From Baylisascaris procyonis (taxonomy: Eukaryota > Nematoda > Chromadorea > Rhabditida > Ascarididae), in the NCBI GenBank assembly GCA_037389465.1, contig JAZARR010000088.1, forward strand, positions 6,138,001-6,202,000: a stretch of 64,000 nucleotides of DNA, in the 5' to 3' direction. Shown piece after piece: positions 35,601 through 48,800 of the stretch (positions are counted from its first letter, which is position 1; every line of letters begins with the position of its first letter). The notes under the pieces are model-generated. The model was not told where the DNA came from. It saw only the letters and a program-made list of their open reading frames with translations, and made no database searches. The translations under genes and the position numbers were made by a program.

Positions 35601-37133
35601 AAGCATACACAGACGTATCTTAGCGTTAAGACCTGATGCCTGTACCTAAAAACATTCTGAAAACGTCTATTATATTCTATAGCAAGGATTCATGAAGGGA
35701 GAGATATAAGAGGAACACGGAAACATGTTACGGTGGACCATGTTGCATAACGTTGCGGATTGTTGGCAGGAATACTGCCTGCCTAGAGCGATCGAAAACG
35801 ACCGCGACAAGATATGACGTCATGGGTAACTAGCTACCTAGCTAATAAGTTTAAATAACTCCTCTATAAAGAATACGTTAACGAAAATCATGACGACAAT
35901 ATGAGTGGCGTTCTAGATCGTCGATGTGGCCGGTTGCTTCGTTCGTCACATCAATGCTGAATGGAGACGCACTTCGCGTGCACTGCGCGCCCGAATTCAT
36001 TCACTTGTTGCTCGCTACTGTATCGCGACGAACACATATTGCCGCATCCACTTTGCGTTGCATACCGCACAACTCTTTATGGCTTACTCGGTTGTTGCAA
36101 GGTCTATTCTACAGTACGCCGATCCTTGTTTTCATATTTTACTCTGCAATCCTTTATAGTTGCTTATCCATAACACTGCTCAGTGTATCTGTTTAATGGC
36201 GTCTAATATATTCGATTTATAATGGCTTATGATTTTTTTCGAGTTTCATATCGTCGGAGAGTTCTGATTGCATAAATTATAATGTGAACAAAAAGAAGTA
36301 AGTCATTTAATTGCAATCTTAAAGTGTGTTTTGATTTCTCTCTTAATGATTTCCTAAACTTTTTCTTGAAAATGTTTCATACACTAGTGTTTCATACACC
36401 GTTTTACTGTTATTCTAATTTATTCTACTTTATTTATATTCTAATATATATGAAAGAAATCGGAAAATAAATTTTTATTTCACCGCTTATTGTTCAGAAT
36501 ATGAGCTATACCGATTCTAAATACGTCTAACCAACTGTTTTTTATTTTTATTTTTTAATACATCCGCATTGCTCTAGTTATATTTCATAAAAAAAAAAAA
36601 TGTTCGTTTTTGCACATAATAATTTCTAGCGTAACTTTCTCTTTCAATGGTATTTATAAGTGATTTTAGATGAAATTATGCTGACATCTGTTTGACATTT
36701 AATACCGTTTGAATATATTTTTATGCTGCAATTTGATTAGAGAGTACTCGTTAGAAATTTTACGGCTAATTTTTCTAAACATTCGTTACAAGTTTATATA
36801 TGAGCGATGTTGTTTGTTTTCTTTGATAAGAATTAGAACGGTAGACGATAATCGCTCATAATTTGTGAACAACGATATTAGAGACAAAAAAAAAATCGAC
36901 ACACATTTGTTTAGGCGAATACGACGAATACAATAATTTATTGAGTTTGCGATAATTGTTTCAGTCACCGAAAATGTCTATTATTGCATTTTATCTGCAT
37001 ATTGCATAAATAAAACACATTTATATGATTTAATAAACCTATAGGCTTGCAATACTCATAGCAATCAAATGTTTCGTTTGCTCACTGAAAAATCTCTAAG
37101 AGATTTATCTCAACGATCGTTGTGTCCATACAG
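32632..37133. other. unc-130 upstream region, proximal part, no supported gene
   Basis: AT-rich. The open frames here (for example plus 33991-34290, plus 35924-36196) lack domains, and around 35926-36170 all three plus frames are open at once, which argues against coding. This interval should contain the unc-130 promoter. Confidence 0.5.
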
Positions 37134-37391
37134 ATGGTGGCCAAGGAGTGCAGTGAACTATATAAAAGCGAAATGCGAAGTCTTTCCAACCTAAAGAATT
37201 CCAATAAAATAATTCTTGCTTATGTACGTAAAAGCTTAGTTACTCATATAGTGAAAGATTACCTCAAAATTACCTCACAGAGATCACGATCCTTTGAGGT
37301 ATTGCGTAAAACGTTATATGAAACCTGTTTACTATCCAAACTGATTATGATACATCACTATTTACTTTTATATTGCAAAGAATATGGCTAA
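37134..37391 (+). CDS. putative 85-residue protein, possibly LYR-like
   Basis: An acceptor-like TGTCCATACAG ends directly at the ATG (37134), fitting trans-splicing right at a start codon. The single frame runs 85 codons to TAA. The protein is basic and helical: MVAKECSELYKSEMRSLSNL, then AYVRKSLVTH, ending in YCKEYG. An LYK near the N-terminus, a following helix with Arg/Lys, and the overall length recall LYR-motif mitochondrial assembly factors such as FMC1, but this likeness is weak. AATAAA occurs about 105 bp after the stop. It could be a chance frame in AT-rich DNA. Confidence 0.35.
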   Translation: MVAKECSELYKSEMRSLSNLKNSNKIILAYVRKSLVTHIVKDYLKITSQRSRSFEVLRKTLYETCLLSKLIMIHHYLLLYCKEYG

Positions 37392-38159
37392 TTCAACTTC
37401 CCGGAATTCCTGGCTGACCATAAAAAATTTCATGTAAGAAAGGTGCTTATTCATTTGCTATGAATTCAGTGCATCCTAATTCGGTTCACTATGCAAAGAA
37501 ATAAAGTCAGGTTACCTTTCACATATACACAAGCACACACCGACGAATGCAGGAGATTCACACGTTGAAGGCCTTCTCTGTATGGTTGAAGGAAAAGGGT
37601 AGTCGGGATACACTAAATGGCGTATAAGATGAGCGTTCGTAAATCATTCACTTTGACTGTTCACACAAAAAAAAAAAAATCTGTTAAAGAACCCACTTGC
37701 AGCATATTTTCCCTTATTTTTCAATTACGAAAACGATCGTATCCATCGTGATTGTTCAGGTAAATTTGCGATTAGCCGCAAAAGGTAAGATAGGGGAATT
37801 ATAAAAAATGATTTTTCAGCAACAAAGATTTAGCATGAGACCTTGAAACACGCTCTATTTCTACAGCTTTTCAAAGGGACATAGCTCAGGATCTGGTTCG
37901 TCCGCCCATTGGGCGAAGACTGGGCTCCTGAGGCGCAGATCATAAGCCACTATTTCAAGAAGATAAGCGAGTGTAGAAACAGACTACAGGCTTGAAGTGA
38001 TGTACACTTTTATGCTTTTACATACTTTTCGCCTAATCAGCCAATTTTATGAATAGTAAACAATAGTAATATAGAAAATAATGTATTCATGTATCATTTT
38101 ACCAAAGCGCGCGTACAAACCTTCCGCAAAAAAAAGAATCTTTAATGTTAGCCTGATGT

Positions 38160-38400
38160 AGAATGTAGCGCAAAATACGTGCAAAATTTCCGGCGTGTTG
38201 AAATACCTTGAACTCCCCTTCAAATTTAAATCAAGGTGAAAAATAGTGCAAGGGGTTAGCATCCAGGCACATAACATCCGCCAAATTTCGTGGCTCCAGC
38301 TTCTACGGTTCGCAAACTGAAACTACTCGGCAGACAGACACGCATACACATACGAACGCACAAACACACCAACATACACACATACACGCGTCGCCGTAGT
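38160..38400. mobile_element. possible dispersed-element fragment
   Basis: CAAATTTCGTGGCTCCAGC and ACGGTTCGCAAACTGAAAC are followed by GGCAGACAGACACGC and a CA-rich tail. This layout is typical of non-autonomous repeat families ending in GACAGACAGAC microsatellites. No terminal repeats or transposase were found. Confidence 0.35.
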
Positions 38401-39298
38401 GCAGTGTAAAATTGCAAAAGCTCATAATTAAGCATTTATGAGTTTTTATTCCCTGGAATTCTTCGTAAGTGTCATTCTTATTGAATAATTAAGCCTTATA
38501 AAAGAGCATTCTAGTTGTCGGCTGCATAAATTACAAATTATGAGCTTATTTGCAAGTAAGCATCTCATATATAAAAATTGAATAATTTGAAATGCTTATC
38601 AAAGCAAACACAATAAGTAAATCGACTATGTTTTGCGTTGTGCTCAACAACTGTTAGCTTCATCAGTCAGCTAGCGAGTGCCCACTATCAAAACAATTTC
38701 ATTGGTTAGCCGCATCCGAGAAACTCTTCTTGCGAATATCCTACTGCACTTTTTTTTTGCTTTCTTAAGGCACACGTAATTTATCGACTATTCTTGCCTG
38801 TAGACGAGTTATTTCGATGAAAACTGTCCCACATATGCACGTTATCTGAAAGTTTTTTTTTTCTTGGAATGCTGAATACAGTATTTTGTTATTGAATGCC
38901 CGATGTTCTATCGGATCATCTCCTTGTTCGTATTAAATCATCATAGCTTAACTGCAAGTGAATTTTCTCACAAATAACATAATCTATCATAATGCACAAT
39001 TTCTCTCTGAAAAAAAAAACATCAACACTTATTTCATTCATTGCTCTATTTCGGCATAGATGCCTCTAATTGTTAAATTGAGAAGATTCGAACTGAACAA
39101 TGACATAAGCTTAGCTATTATCCTTACTGCAGACAGCAACACCAACAATATTCCAAAAATGTCTGCAAATTCCGGCAATTATAGTACAATTGTCGGTTTG
39201 TTTCATTTTCGACTGCTTACCAGTTCAATAAATTTGCGACACACTGGCTAATGATCATACTTCTTGTTGTGATATACCTGTAAGAGATTTGTTAAGAG

Positions 39299-39318
39299 TT
39301 TTTTTTTTTTTTTTTTTT
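39299..39318 (+). repeat. poly-T tract
   Basis: A run of about 19-20 T with no coding context. Confidence 0.9.
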
Positions 39319-42300
39319 GCATAATTATTGAGATCATAAAGAAATGATTGAGAGATGATCAATATTGTTGAAGAAATCATTATAGGACAACTATTATGAG
39401 AGAAGACCACACACAGTTTATACGTCTATTTTTTGCTATTGTAGAGTTTCGTTGAGAATTATTGCAAATGACTTTGAAGAAAAATATCGCTTGATATATG
39501 GGAGCTCAATAAATTCGAAAATCTCTCCGAAATCTTAATCGATCTAAGTGGCAATGAAATATGTAATGAGTGCAAAAAAAAAAAAGAGATAAAAAAGTGG
39601 GAAATGTAGAAAGCATTAAGGATAACGAAAATATATTAGCAATGATCGTTTTGTAATGATTTAGTTAGCGCAGAAAAGTTATATACCAGTTTGTTTATTA
39701 AGTGGAAAATCTTGTTCGTTTTCTTTTCTTTTTTTTTTTCAGAAGCAGTTGATTGCATTGAAAAAATTACCCTTCTTCGATTATTTTGCGTAAAATTTTC
39801 CCCATTTCCATCATTTCATTTAGAAAATGCCTTTTTTTTATTAGTTTCAACCTTTCTCAACATTCATCTCAACAATATTTCGTTTTCGATCACTTGAATA
39901 ATATCGAGTAAAAGAGAGTTGATTAAGAGAGACTTCGAGAAAATTGGGAGGAAATCATCTCATAAGTGAAATGCTTCCATGACAATTTTAGAAAGAGAGC
40001 ATATTTGCTAGATTCAAACATGAAAAAGCTTTCGATTAGAATGATTCAATTATAACTGCTAACGTTTCAGCTATAACGCTAAAATTATTAGCAACGGAAG
40101 CAAAATGCAACGAATGAAATATAGCTAGATTCGCAACAAGATTTTAACCTCACAAACAGTCGCGTTGCAGTAGCAAAGAAGCAAATGACAATAACACAAT
40201 TCATTGATGCTTGTCATGTGACACCTAACAGGTAACCAAAAAAAACATTATGCTAGCACATATGAAGTAGGACACCGAAAAACAACCCCACCATAAGCGT
40301 ACTTATTCGTTTTTTCTTTTCTTAAATTTCTTACTTTTGACCATAAAATTTCTATAAGACAAAACTTATTTTACATTTTCACACTTCATTCACAATTCAC
40401 CAACACTATCTTCAGCCTAATTCCTTGTAATAGGAGAAACTATGCAATCTCAGCTAAAAGTTTATAAAGATAGGTGCTTTTTGACGATCCGGATGTTGTT
40501 AGGCTGAGAGTTTTTTCTCTCTATTTTTCATACTTCATGTCGGTGTCTCACGTGAAATAGTTCCATTAGTGACGTTTCAAAAAATAAGTCAGCATATAGT
40601 TTTAATGATGATTGCTGACTTATTTGTCGTTGAAAATGTTCACTTTTACGCATAGGAGATTGCTCTCCAAACCACATGCTATTTGATATATTTTGAGTTT
40701 CGATTATGATAGACGCTTTATTATACAGTTAATAATTTTAATCATTTCAATGAGGCCAAATTTCGTATGCTTTATTTTGAATCGAAAACGTATCAAAAAA
40801 AGGAAGTATAACAATGAGTTAAAGTGGATTAAATCAATGAAAAAAAAACAAACTTTACAAAACGTTTTTCAATTCCCGGATATGGAACATAGAAATCGCT
40901 ACTTTATGACCTGTAAGCCAGAATGAAGCATAAAATTTCAAGTCAACTTTGTATTTATATTTTAAATAACATAAGTGTCGAATATAGTGACAAAACTGAT
41001 CTCAAGATTGTTCGTATCTACTGCGCATGGGAAATAGGGATATAGTAGTAATCATCTCAGTATGTAGGAGCCTCTTTGGTCCCAAAGGCTCATCTGCTGC
41101 GATAGCCAACAATAGTCATTCTTTCCTTACCCGATATTTGCAACACGCTGTAGGGGGAGAGAGGAATAAGGCATTGCTTATGCTTATAAGAATTTATTTC
41201 CCCTTCTTTTCAGCGAGTAAGCATAAGGGAAAACAGAGAGGGGGGGGGGAAAGCGGAGGAGATAGTAGCAATGCGATATAAAAGCTGCTCATTCAGACAA
41301 AACTGCAGTCTAAGGAAGATCGCAAGTAAAATAGCTGTCTGAGTGGGAGTACAATGTAACAAGGTGAAAAAAAAGACAAAACAAAACAAAACAACAGCAA
41401 TGAATCATATCGATAGACTTCAAATAGCTCTCATATTACAGGAATGTTAGCTTTAGAAAACAAAAATGAAAGTTGCTAGTTAAGAGTCGTCCTTTATCAA
41501 GTAACAAATAATACTGCGGCAAAACGTTTTGAGTTCGTTGGTACTCATATTCACGCGATGTTGTGTATGTTATAAGATGTAGCTAGCTAGGTGGGTGTTA
41601 TGTGCGAGAAATGTGCCGATAGGTGAGCAAGGAACTAATGCTAATCACTAATCGAAAAAAAAACTACACATTGTTTGCGTTGCTATGTAAAGCTTACATA
41701 GTGTCCGTGCAGTATAGGAAGCCTTTTTTGAATGTCGTTTTCTCGACTGTATACAAACATAGAAACATCTCTTTGCTAAATCACGATGAAAGTTCAATGA
41801 ATGCATTCGGCACATGAATTATGACACTAATTTCAGCAATAACTGTAATGATGATATAACTTTCAAGTTAGCATTAAACCAAAAAACTTACGAATCTAAA
41901 CTTAGTGCCACTTCCGTTGCCGGTTTCCTTAGGGATGATTAATCTCAAACGCTCTCTGAGCATAATCCCATTCGAAAAGACAACTAGCATACATAAAATA
42001 TTAATTGCTAAGGTTTCCTTCACACCTACTAAGCATAAAAAAAAAAACTCGAACTAATTTTTGAATGTGTAGAAAAATATCGAAACGCGAATTTCGTTAT
42101 GGAAACTGAATCGACACATTGGGTGGAATTGTCATTCCCCCGCAAGAACTTTTTATCCCCGCCAAGTATTTCAACGAGAATGTTGAAAGGAAACGAAAAA
42201 AGGTTTAGATTATTTTTTTTTCTCACTTAGCTCTTCAACAACTTTCACACACCAAGTTAATCCACTTCATAAAGCAACAACACATGCGCAATAACGCATT

Positions 42301-42394
42301 CAAACAACTTAAAACATCCGTTATAACATATTCATATAGTGCTCAAACCGATCGCTTGTTCATGTGCTCCAAATGTTCGCTTTTGTGTTTATCA

Positions 42395-42545
42395 TACCGA
42401 ATGTAAAATGCTCAAACGCATGCATAAGTTTAGGTTCCAGGTCACACCTACCAAATTTGATAGGTCAGGCTTGAGTTTCTTTCGAGGCTGAAAGAACCGA
42501 CACCGGCATATATATCGAAGACAAACGCAGACACACATGCAAAGG
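42395..42545. mobile_element. possible second copy of the 38 kb repeat type
   Basis: ACCAAATTTGATAGGTCAGG is followed by a GGCTGAAAGAACCGACACC stretch and a degenerate CAGACACACATGC tail. The order resembles the element near 38.3 kb but identity is low. Confidence 0.25.
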
Positions 42546-44532
42546 TTTGATTCCCTCATAATGCGCTCTATAAATATAAATTAGCAAAACGGCGCAAAAA
42601 TGGAAAGTGAGGCCAACAATTTAGTATGCAGTAATAAAAGAAAATTATTCTACATACATGGGCAATATTTCAAAAAGTTTAACCCTTAAAACAGAACTGA
42701 AGCGATTAGGTTTTGATGCCCAATACATTTATTCCTATTGGGATATCCAAATATTCTTTTAAAGCACCACATCTTTTGCTAGTACTTTTGTTTTGGTGCA
42801 TAAGTCTTCCGGTTACTAACTTTTTACCTCATCTTAATTGCAATATTATTTTTTAAACTTATAGAGAATTTAATTTGGAAGCGCATCTTAGAGTTTCAAG
42901 CAAATGCATAACAAAACCATAGACGATAGGTGTGAAAGCATCCCTTATATCGCAGACCGGTCAATCGAAGCACTAGGATTTCTCATTCGACGAACAGTAC
43001 TTTTACTACGAACCATTATTTACTTCACATTTTTCACAATCAATATGCCATCAATTCCGTCCAGATGACTTTCACCTTTGTCTTGACTAGAGTATTGCAA
43101 TATCTATAGACAAGGTATAGACATGGAAATATGAGAAGTGCAAATATCGGCTGCACGAATGCTGATTAAAATATCATCATCCACCAAAAAGAGCAATTAA
43201 GCACAATAGAGACAATAAGATCAGCAGCGAACATTAGAGTGTTCAAAAAATTTTGGTCGATAGAAAAGGAAGTCGAAGAGACATGTAGGAGATGCAATAA
43301 ATTCAACTGATAAGGGTAGCGGTACAACATGCACCGTGTGCCTACGAATACATAAAGAGTGTGATATATGAAAAGGTGTGCGATTACGTTTGCATTGCAC
43401 AGGACTTTACTCAATCCTGAGCCGATTTTATGAACAATAACCTTCAGTAAGTGTTACCAGTAGTAAAAAGGGATGCTATCTGAGTAAATGCTTTACCTAG
43501 CAAACCTTGTCCTCTCACTAACACATTCTCGACCAGTTAAAATCATGTAGAAAAGATAGATGGTTACTTTTTCAGCAATGGCTGCTATCTATTTCTTACG
43601 GAACACTAAGAACTAACTGACTAGTGGAACTGAAAATGAAGATCGATCATCCATTGCAAAATCTTGCACTACAATGAAACATAACTTCCCACGTTTCTAA
43701 CAAAAAAAAAACGGCTTTTTCTGTAAAACTCTCCTAAGGAGGTTTATAAGTGTTGAACAAATAGCATGACGTCACTAGCAATCAATCGGAACATCACATG
43801 CTTAAAATACAGTAACCTATCGCCGGTACAATCCAAAAAAAAAAACACAAAGAATAACTTTTAGCAAGCGAACCTACACGGCGCACTTCATTCTTTCAGC
43901 TTATGTGAGGCGCAGTGAATGGGCGTGACATAGAATACATAAGCTCCACCCCTTCTCCCGCCTTACGATTGGACTCGAGGCTCAATGAGAGTACATTTGG
44001 GCGTTTTTTTTTTGCGAATCACATGGCGCGCTATATGTATTATTCGATTTAGAGTTGGTAAAGCTGATTATGCGACAGATGCCGAAAAAAAACCAATTGC
44101 CACCCACCGTGAAAGCATTATTTATCGCTTGAAAAAAGCCTCAAACAGGAGTTGAAGTTTTTTTTGTAAACAGCCACATAATATCGGATAAACTTACGAC
44201 GTATTTGTATTAAGTGTTATGATAGCTTCAGACTCATACTTGGAGTCTCTCTGATAAGAAATGAGCCCCATTTTGAGGCCTCAACTTAACACAACATATT
44301 AAAGGCGTTGAATCACCTACTACATACGAGTGCCACATTTCGATACAGGGTTTTTTTTTCTCGCTGAAAAAAAACAGTTGCAACGTATCAACTCTCGGGA
44401 ATAGAAACTAATATTGTCCACGCTTTATCGAGCATATTTACTAAAGATGCAATCATGAAATAATTCAAAAAAAAAACTATTTGAAATTGCACAATGAGTT
44501 TCGTTGAAGTCTAACTCGTCAAGTTTTGCACG

Positions 44533-44734
44533 CTCTAACAACGCAATTGATGATCACACTATCTAGTGCGGTAAGGGGCATGCAAAGGAGATCAGCAAAT
44601 GCAGATCAACTGCCTTCTTACAGAGCAGGGGAAAGGGCAACCGCGCGACCGATCAAACCGTCTACCAATGCCTTAATGATCTCAGGGTAGAACAAACTCT
44701 AACAATGCAATTGATGATCACATTATGTAGTGCA
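44533..44734. repeat. 38 bp near-perfect direct repeat, 164 bp apart
   Basis: Copies at 44533-44570 and 44697-44734 share AATTGATGATCAC and flanks (CTCTAACAA at the left, TAGTGC at the right) with about four or five differences. Between them is a G-rich stretch. The repeat could mark a duplication or paired binding sites. Confidence 0.85.
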
Positions 44735-45785
44735 ACTTCTCAGGTGGCATTTTAAAGATGCATCTAAAATGAATTTTCTATTGATTTAATGTGCCACGAA
44801 ATGTTTGCATATTTTCGATGATTCAAGATTAATGAATGCAATATGCAAGTGTGAAAAATGCTTTCAACGAATAACTATGACATCTTATAACTATATGCAA
44901 ATGGGGCAATGCTAATAATAAAGATCACGTTTATATTGGACAAGTTGAATGAGAGGGAAATATGTGAAAGCAATCCATGAGTGGTATATGATTCAATAGT
45001 TTGCAGCCGGTAGTGCAAATCTATCACTTAAATTTAACTCATCTCTTGAAAAATTTCTTTTCATGATTTATGAACACTTCATGAACAATAAAACACATAG
45101 GCAAAAGTGAAGGTGGATCAGTAGACAATAACTGTTGGAGTATAATAGCGTGACTGTAGCAGCACTATAGATTGAAAGTATTTTTATACACTTTGCATAT
45201 AGACATTGATATTCAGCATTAAAATATGCTCTTAAATTTTTCTTTTTGAGGTTTACATGAAGATACTCAAATAGAAGTTCTTAGATTTTAAGACGAAGTT
45301 TTTGAGGATGAGAGAAGCTGAAACCACTGTGAAACAATTGAGATTGGAAGAAAAAACCTCTCGTACTCTCTTAAACGTGGAAAATGTAACCAACATAACT
45401 CTTTCATAGTTTATTTCTGTTTCTTTTCTTGTTGTTGTTGTTGTTTTGATTTATTATGAATAAACATCCATATATCAATTCAATGCTAACGATAAAAATC
45501 TTCTAGCAAATACGTCGTTGAAATTCATTTCATTGGAACATATGAAGAGGAAAAGGTGCAATGAAGCACTAATTTGTCTATCGTATTTGATTTATGTTGC
45601 AATAGTAAATTGCTGACATAAAGGATGAGCAAAAGAAAAGAAGAAAAGAGAGTTAAATTTTAGTAGTGATGAATAAATTCAATTATGCTTTTGAAAAAAA
45701 AAAAGAATTAAAAAATATTCAATCATAATAAAAAGAAATTCCTATTTCGGTTATTCTTGAATAAGCGTCGATTTGTTATTGTAGA

Positions 45786-45836
45786 GAGTGCGCAGCTCGT
45801 TGCTGATGCTTCATCATTTGAACGAGCAGCTGACTC
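45786..45836. other. imperfect hairpin
   Basis: GAGTGCGCAGCTCGTT (45786-45801) can pair with AACGAGCAGCTGACTC (45821-45836) through GAGT/ACTC, CAGCT/AGCTG and CGTT/AACG, with a three-base bulge on each arm and a loop of about 19 nt. It could be an RNA hairpin or paired CAGCTG/E-box-like sites. Confidence 0.4.
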
Positions 45837-48800
45837 GTGCAATCTTCACTGCTACACCCTACTGTTTGTACACATTTCACTCGTGCCTGCTCAATTTGTC
45901 GGCAAAAGCAATTAGTCTAGGGACAAATCACTAGTGCCGGACTGCGCCGAACCACAGCGCAATGCGTCTACTTTGCTATCGCCATTTTTGTGCCTCCTAA
46001 TCACACCCCTTACCTCTTCATCTTTCACTTATCGGGAGTAAAAAACTTCTAATGAGTAATGCGTAATTTAGGACGCATTTTTTAGCTCTCATCATTCCAT
46101 ATTCGACTAAAATGAAGTACAGATGTAATCGGTAAATTAAACAAAATCCTACTCATTCAACAAGTATTATTCTTTTTGCTAAAAAATAAACGCTTCTGCA
46201 AAGCCGTTAATTGAGACGGAATAATATGAATTAAAATGCAAAGTATCGCACACATTCATCAGCTTTTAAGAAATTTTTGATGGCGCATTATTCCTATACT
46301 GTTGTGTTAGTCTAAAAAAAAAGAAATGCAGGCAATGAAATTTGTTGCATATAATTTAGTTTTATCTTCGCATTTTTCTTACAACTTATTATGTTTGATA
46401 AATTTGATCAATTTTCAAATTCAATCTAATATAACTCAAAAACGATTTGTTTTTCATTCAGCATTTACATAGATTGCCAATTTAATATGAAAATATACTA
46501 TAAAACTTTTATCCATTGTTCGTTGATATTTAGACAATAAGTTCAATCAGCTGCGTTGAAGAGCAAAAAAACTTACCAAATAGCTCCGATGATCGCTTTT
46601 TAGTCTTATATCGCATTAATTTGATTACTATATCTTTTAGAAATATTGAAGTCAATTCGACTCGTACTTGATATTTGTCACTCATTATATATACACATAT
46701 ATTTGATTATCGATTAAATAATTTTACTAATAACTTATAAACGAAATATTAAAAGAATATTATAAGATGTTAAGTTGATGTCATTGTGAAGTGAATTTCA
46801 ATTTATGCGCGCATAGACTGAAAATATTGCACGTACAACAAAAATGAAAGACATTTTCCGGAGTTTTATTTTTTGTTAGCAAGAAAAAATTGTTAGACAC
46901 TTGAAGAGCATTCGAATAATTGACAACAACCACATCATCAATCTTCTCATTTATCGATATAAGTGTTTTTTTTTAGATTAGTATTCACCGCAGAAATCCT
47001 CCAATAAACGCAAATGAATCTTTTGCTCATAGAGCGTGATCAAACTGAAATACAAATACAAAGAAAATTTTATTTGTTAACTTTCACTTCCGGAAAGAAA
47101 AGAGGAAACATCGAGAGAGAACCAAATCATAGAGATAAAACCCATCCCTTCCAGCCCCTTCTCTATACCACCCTTGTTAGAAGTAAAAACATCCATTCCG
47201 ATTTAACGATCTAACACTACACTTTTCTCTCTTTGAAGGAGCGATTATCATAAAATAATTGATAAATCTTCTTTGCTTTAAAATGTTTCTATGTTTCGTC
47301 GAGTTATTTGCTTCGCTAATCCTATGTTCTACTCTTTCATTGTTAAAAGTTTCATTTAAAATTTGTACACAATGAGGAGAACTCTTAATGAATTTGATGC
47401 TAACTTTTGCAGTATACTCCCTAATTTACTTTTGAGATAAGCATTGCACTCTTTTGATTACTATAAAAGAATAGAACATAAAACTATGCAGAAATTTTTT
47501 TTCAAAATGAGCTGCAAGCATATGACTTTGCGATTGCTACATACAGCCTCTTCAATGAACGGCATCTTTAATAGGCTGCTCTAGAGCGCATTTCATAACC
47601 TCTTTAATAACTAAGTCTCCTTTCCTGCGCACCGTTCCGTTTAAAATATATTCTTCTCTCACGTACTTCTGTATTCAGAATTTGAACTGGTTTCTCAAAG
47701 AAGTCTGAAATTGAAATGGCCCATAAGATCAAACTCCTATCTAGGAGCTCTAATTGCACTGCGCTGCAATTGCAGAGATTTTTCTTGGTGACTCTGAAGC
47801 TTGGCAACATTGCATGTGTAAGCATGCGTGATGGGCGGGTATGACTGCTAGATCGTCCAGTAGTCTCTATTCGCTAACGACATAGATCTGTCGTGACAAA
47901 AAATTACCTCTTATATACGATCTTTTTTTTCTATTTTGTAAAATTGTATTTGCAAGGGTATTGGTGTACGTATATTTGTATACCTATCTCCCTAGTAGTT
48001 TCAAATCAGGCGCCACAATGCCTACGAAAGTCGGTGAGCGCCATGCCACTAAATTGCACCAAACATCCTACATAGGCACATCTCGTGCATTTCCTCTAGC
48101 ATACTTTCCTACATGTTTCGATATGCTTATTCGCCGCATTGAATTGCACAAATCGTCTATCGCATTGAATTCCCGTGGCATGTGCCCGCTTGTCTTTGAA
48201 TGGTAATGCAGTTTTCAAAACGTAGTTTATTTAGATGGTAAAACGTTAGCTTCTCCCGGCCTACTTGCTCCACATTATTTCAGAGCGCCTGCGTGTGTGC
48301 AGTTCTGTTCCATTTCAGTTTTTCTTCCGCTTCATTTTTACGTCTCTTTTTCATTTTCTTTCAGTTCACTCGCTAAAGCGCATAATAAGTTAATGTTACG
48401 GATGTTTTTCAAGTCCTCCAACTACATCAATCAAATCCACTTCTGTTCTGGATTTTTCAAATATATATTTGCCAATTAGGATTATTTAAACAGCTTCGCC
48501 TTTTTACCTGTAGCTACACATGCAAAGAGCATCTCACTCTCTATACTTGCATAAATTACGATAGAATCATATTAGATGAAAGCAGATGAAAGCGCTCTTG
48601 TGTGCTAATATTTAAACGAATATTTTGCAGCTATTACTGCCATAAGGACACGAATGGAAGCGCAGAAGATAGCTTGCATTTTAGTGACACCCTCTCAACA
48701 AGTGTATAGCGCATATCTATCAATGAGGTTTCGGTGTCACCATTCGCAGATGGAAACTATGAGACAAAGATGCACACACACATGCGTAAAGTTATGATAC

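Noticed and set aside
35924..36196. Three overlapping plus-strand frames
   Set aside because: All three frames are open together, which fits stop-poor composition and not a gene.
37866..37945. tRNA-like phrase (ATAGCTCAGGATCTGGTT and a CGCCC/GGGCG stem)
   Set aside because: No acceptor stem or T-arm can be drawn, so it is not called a tRNA.
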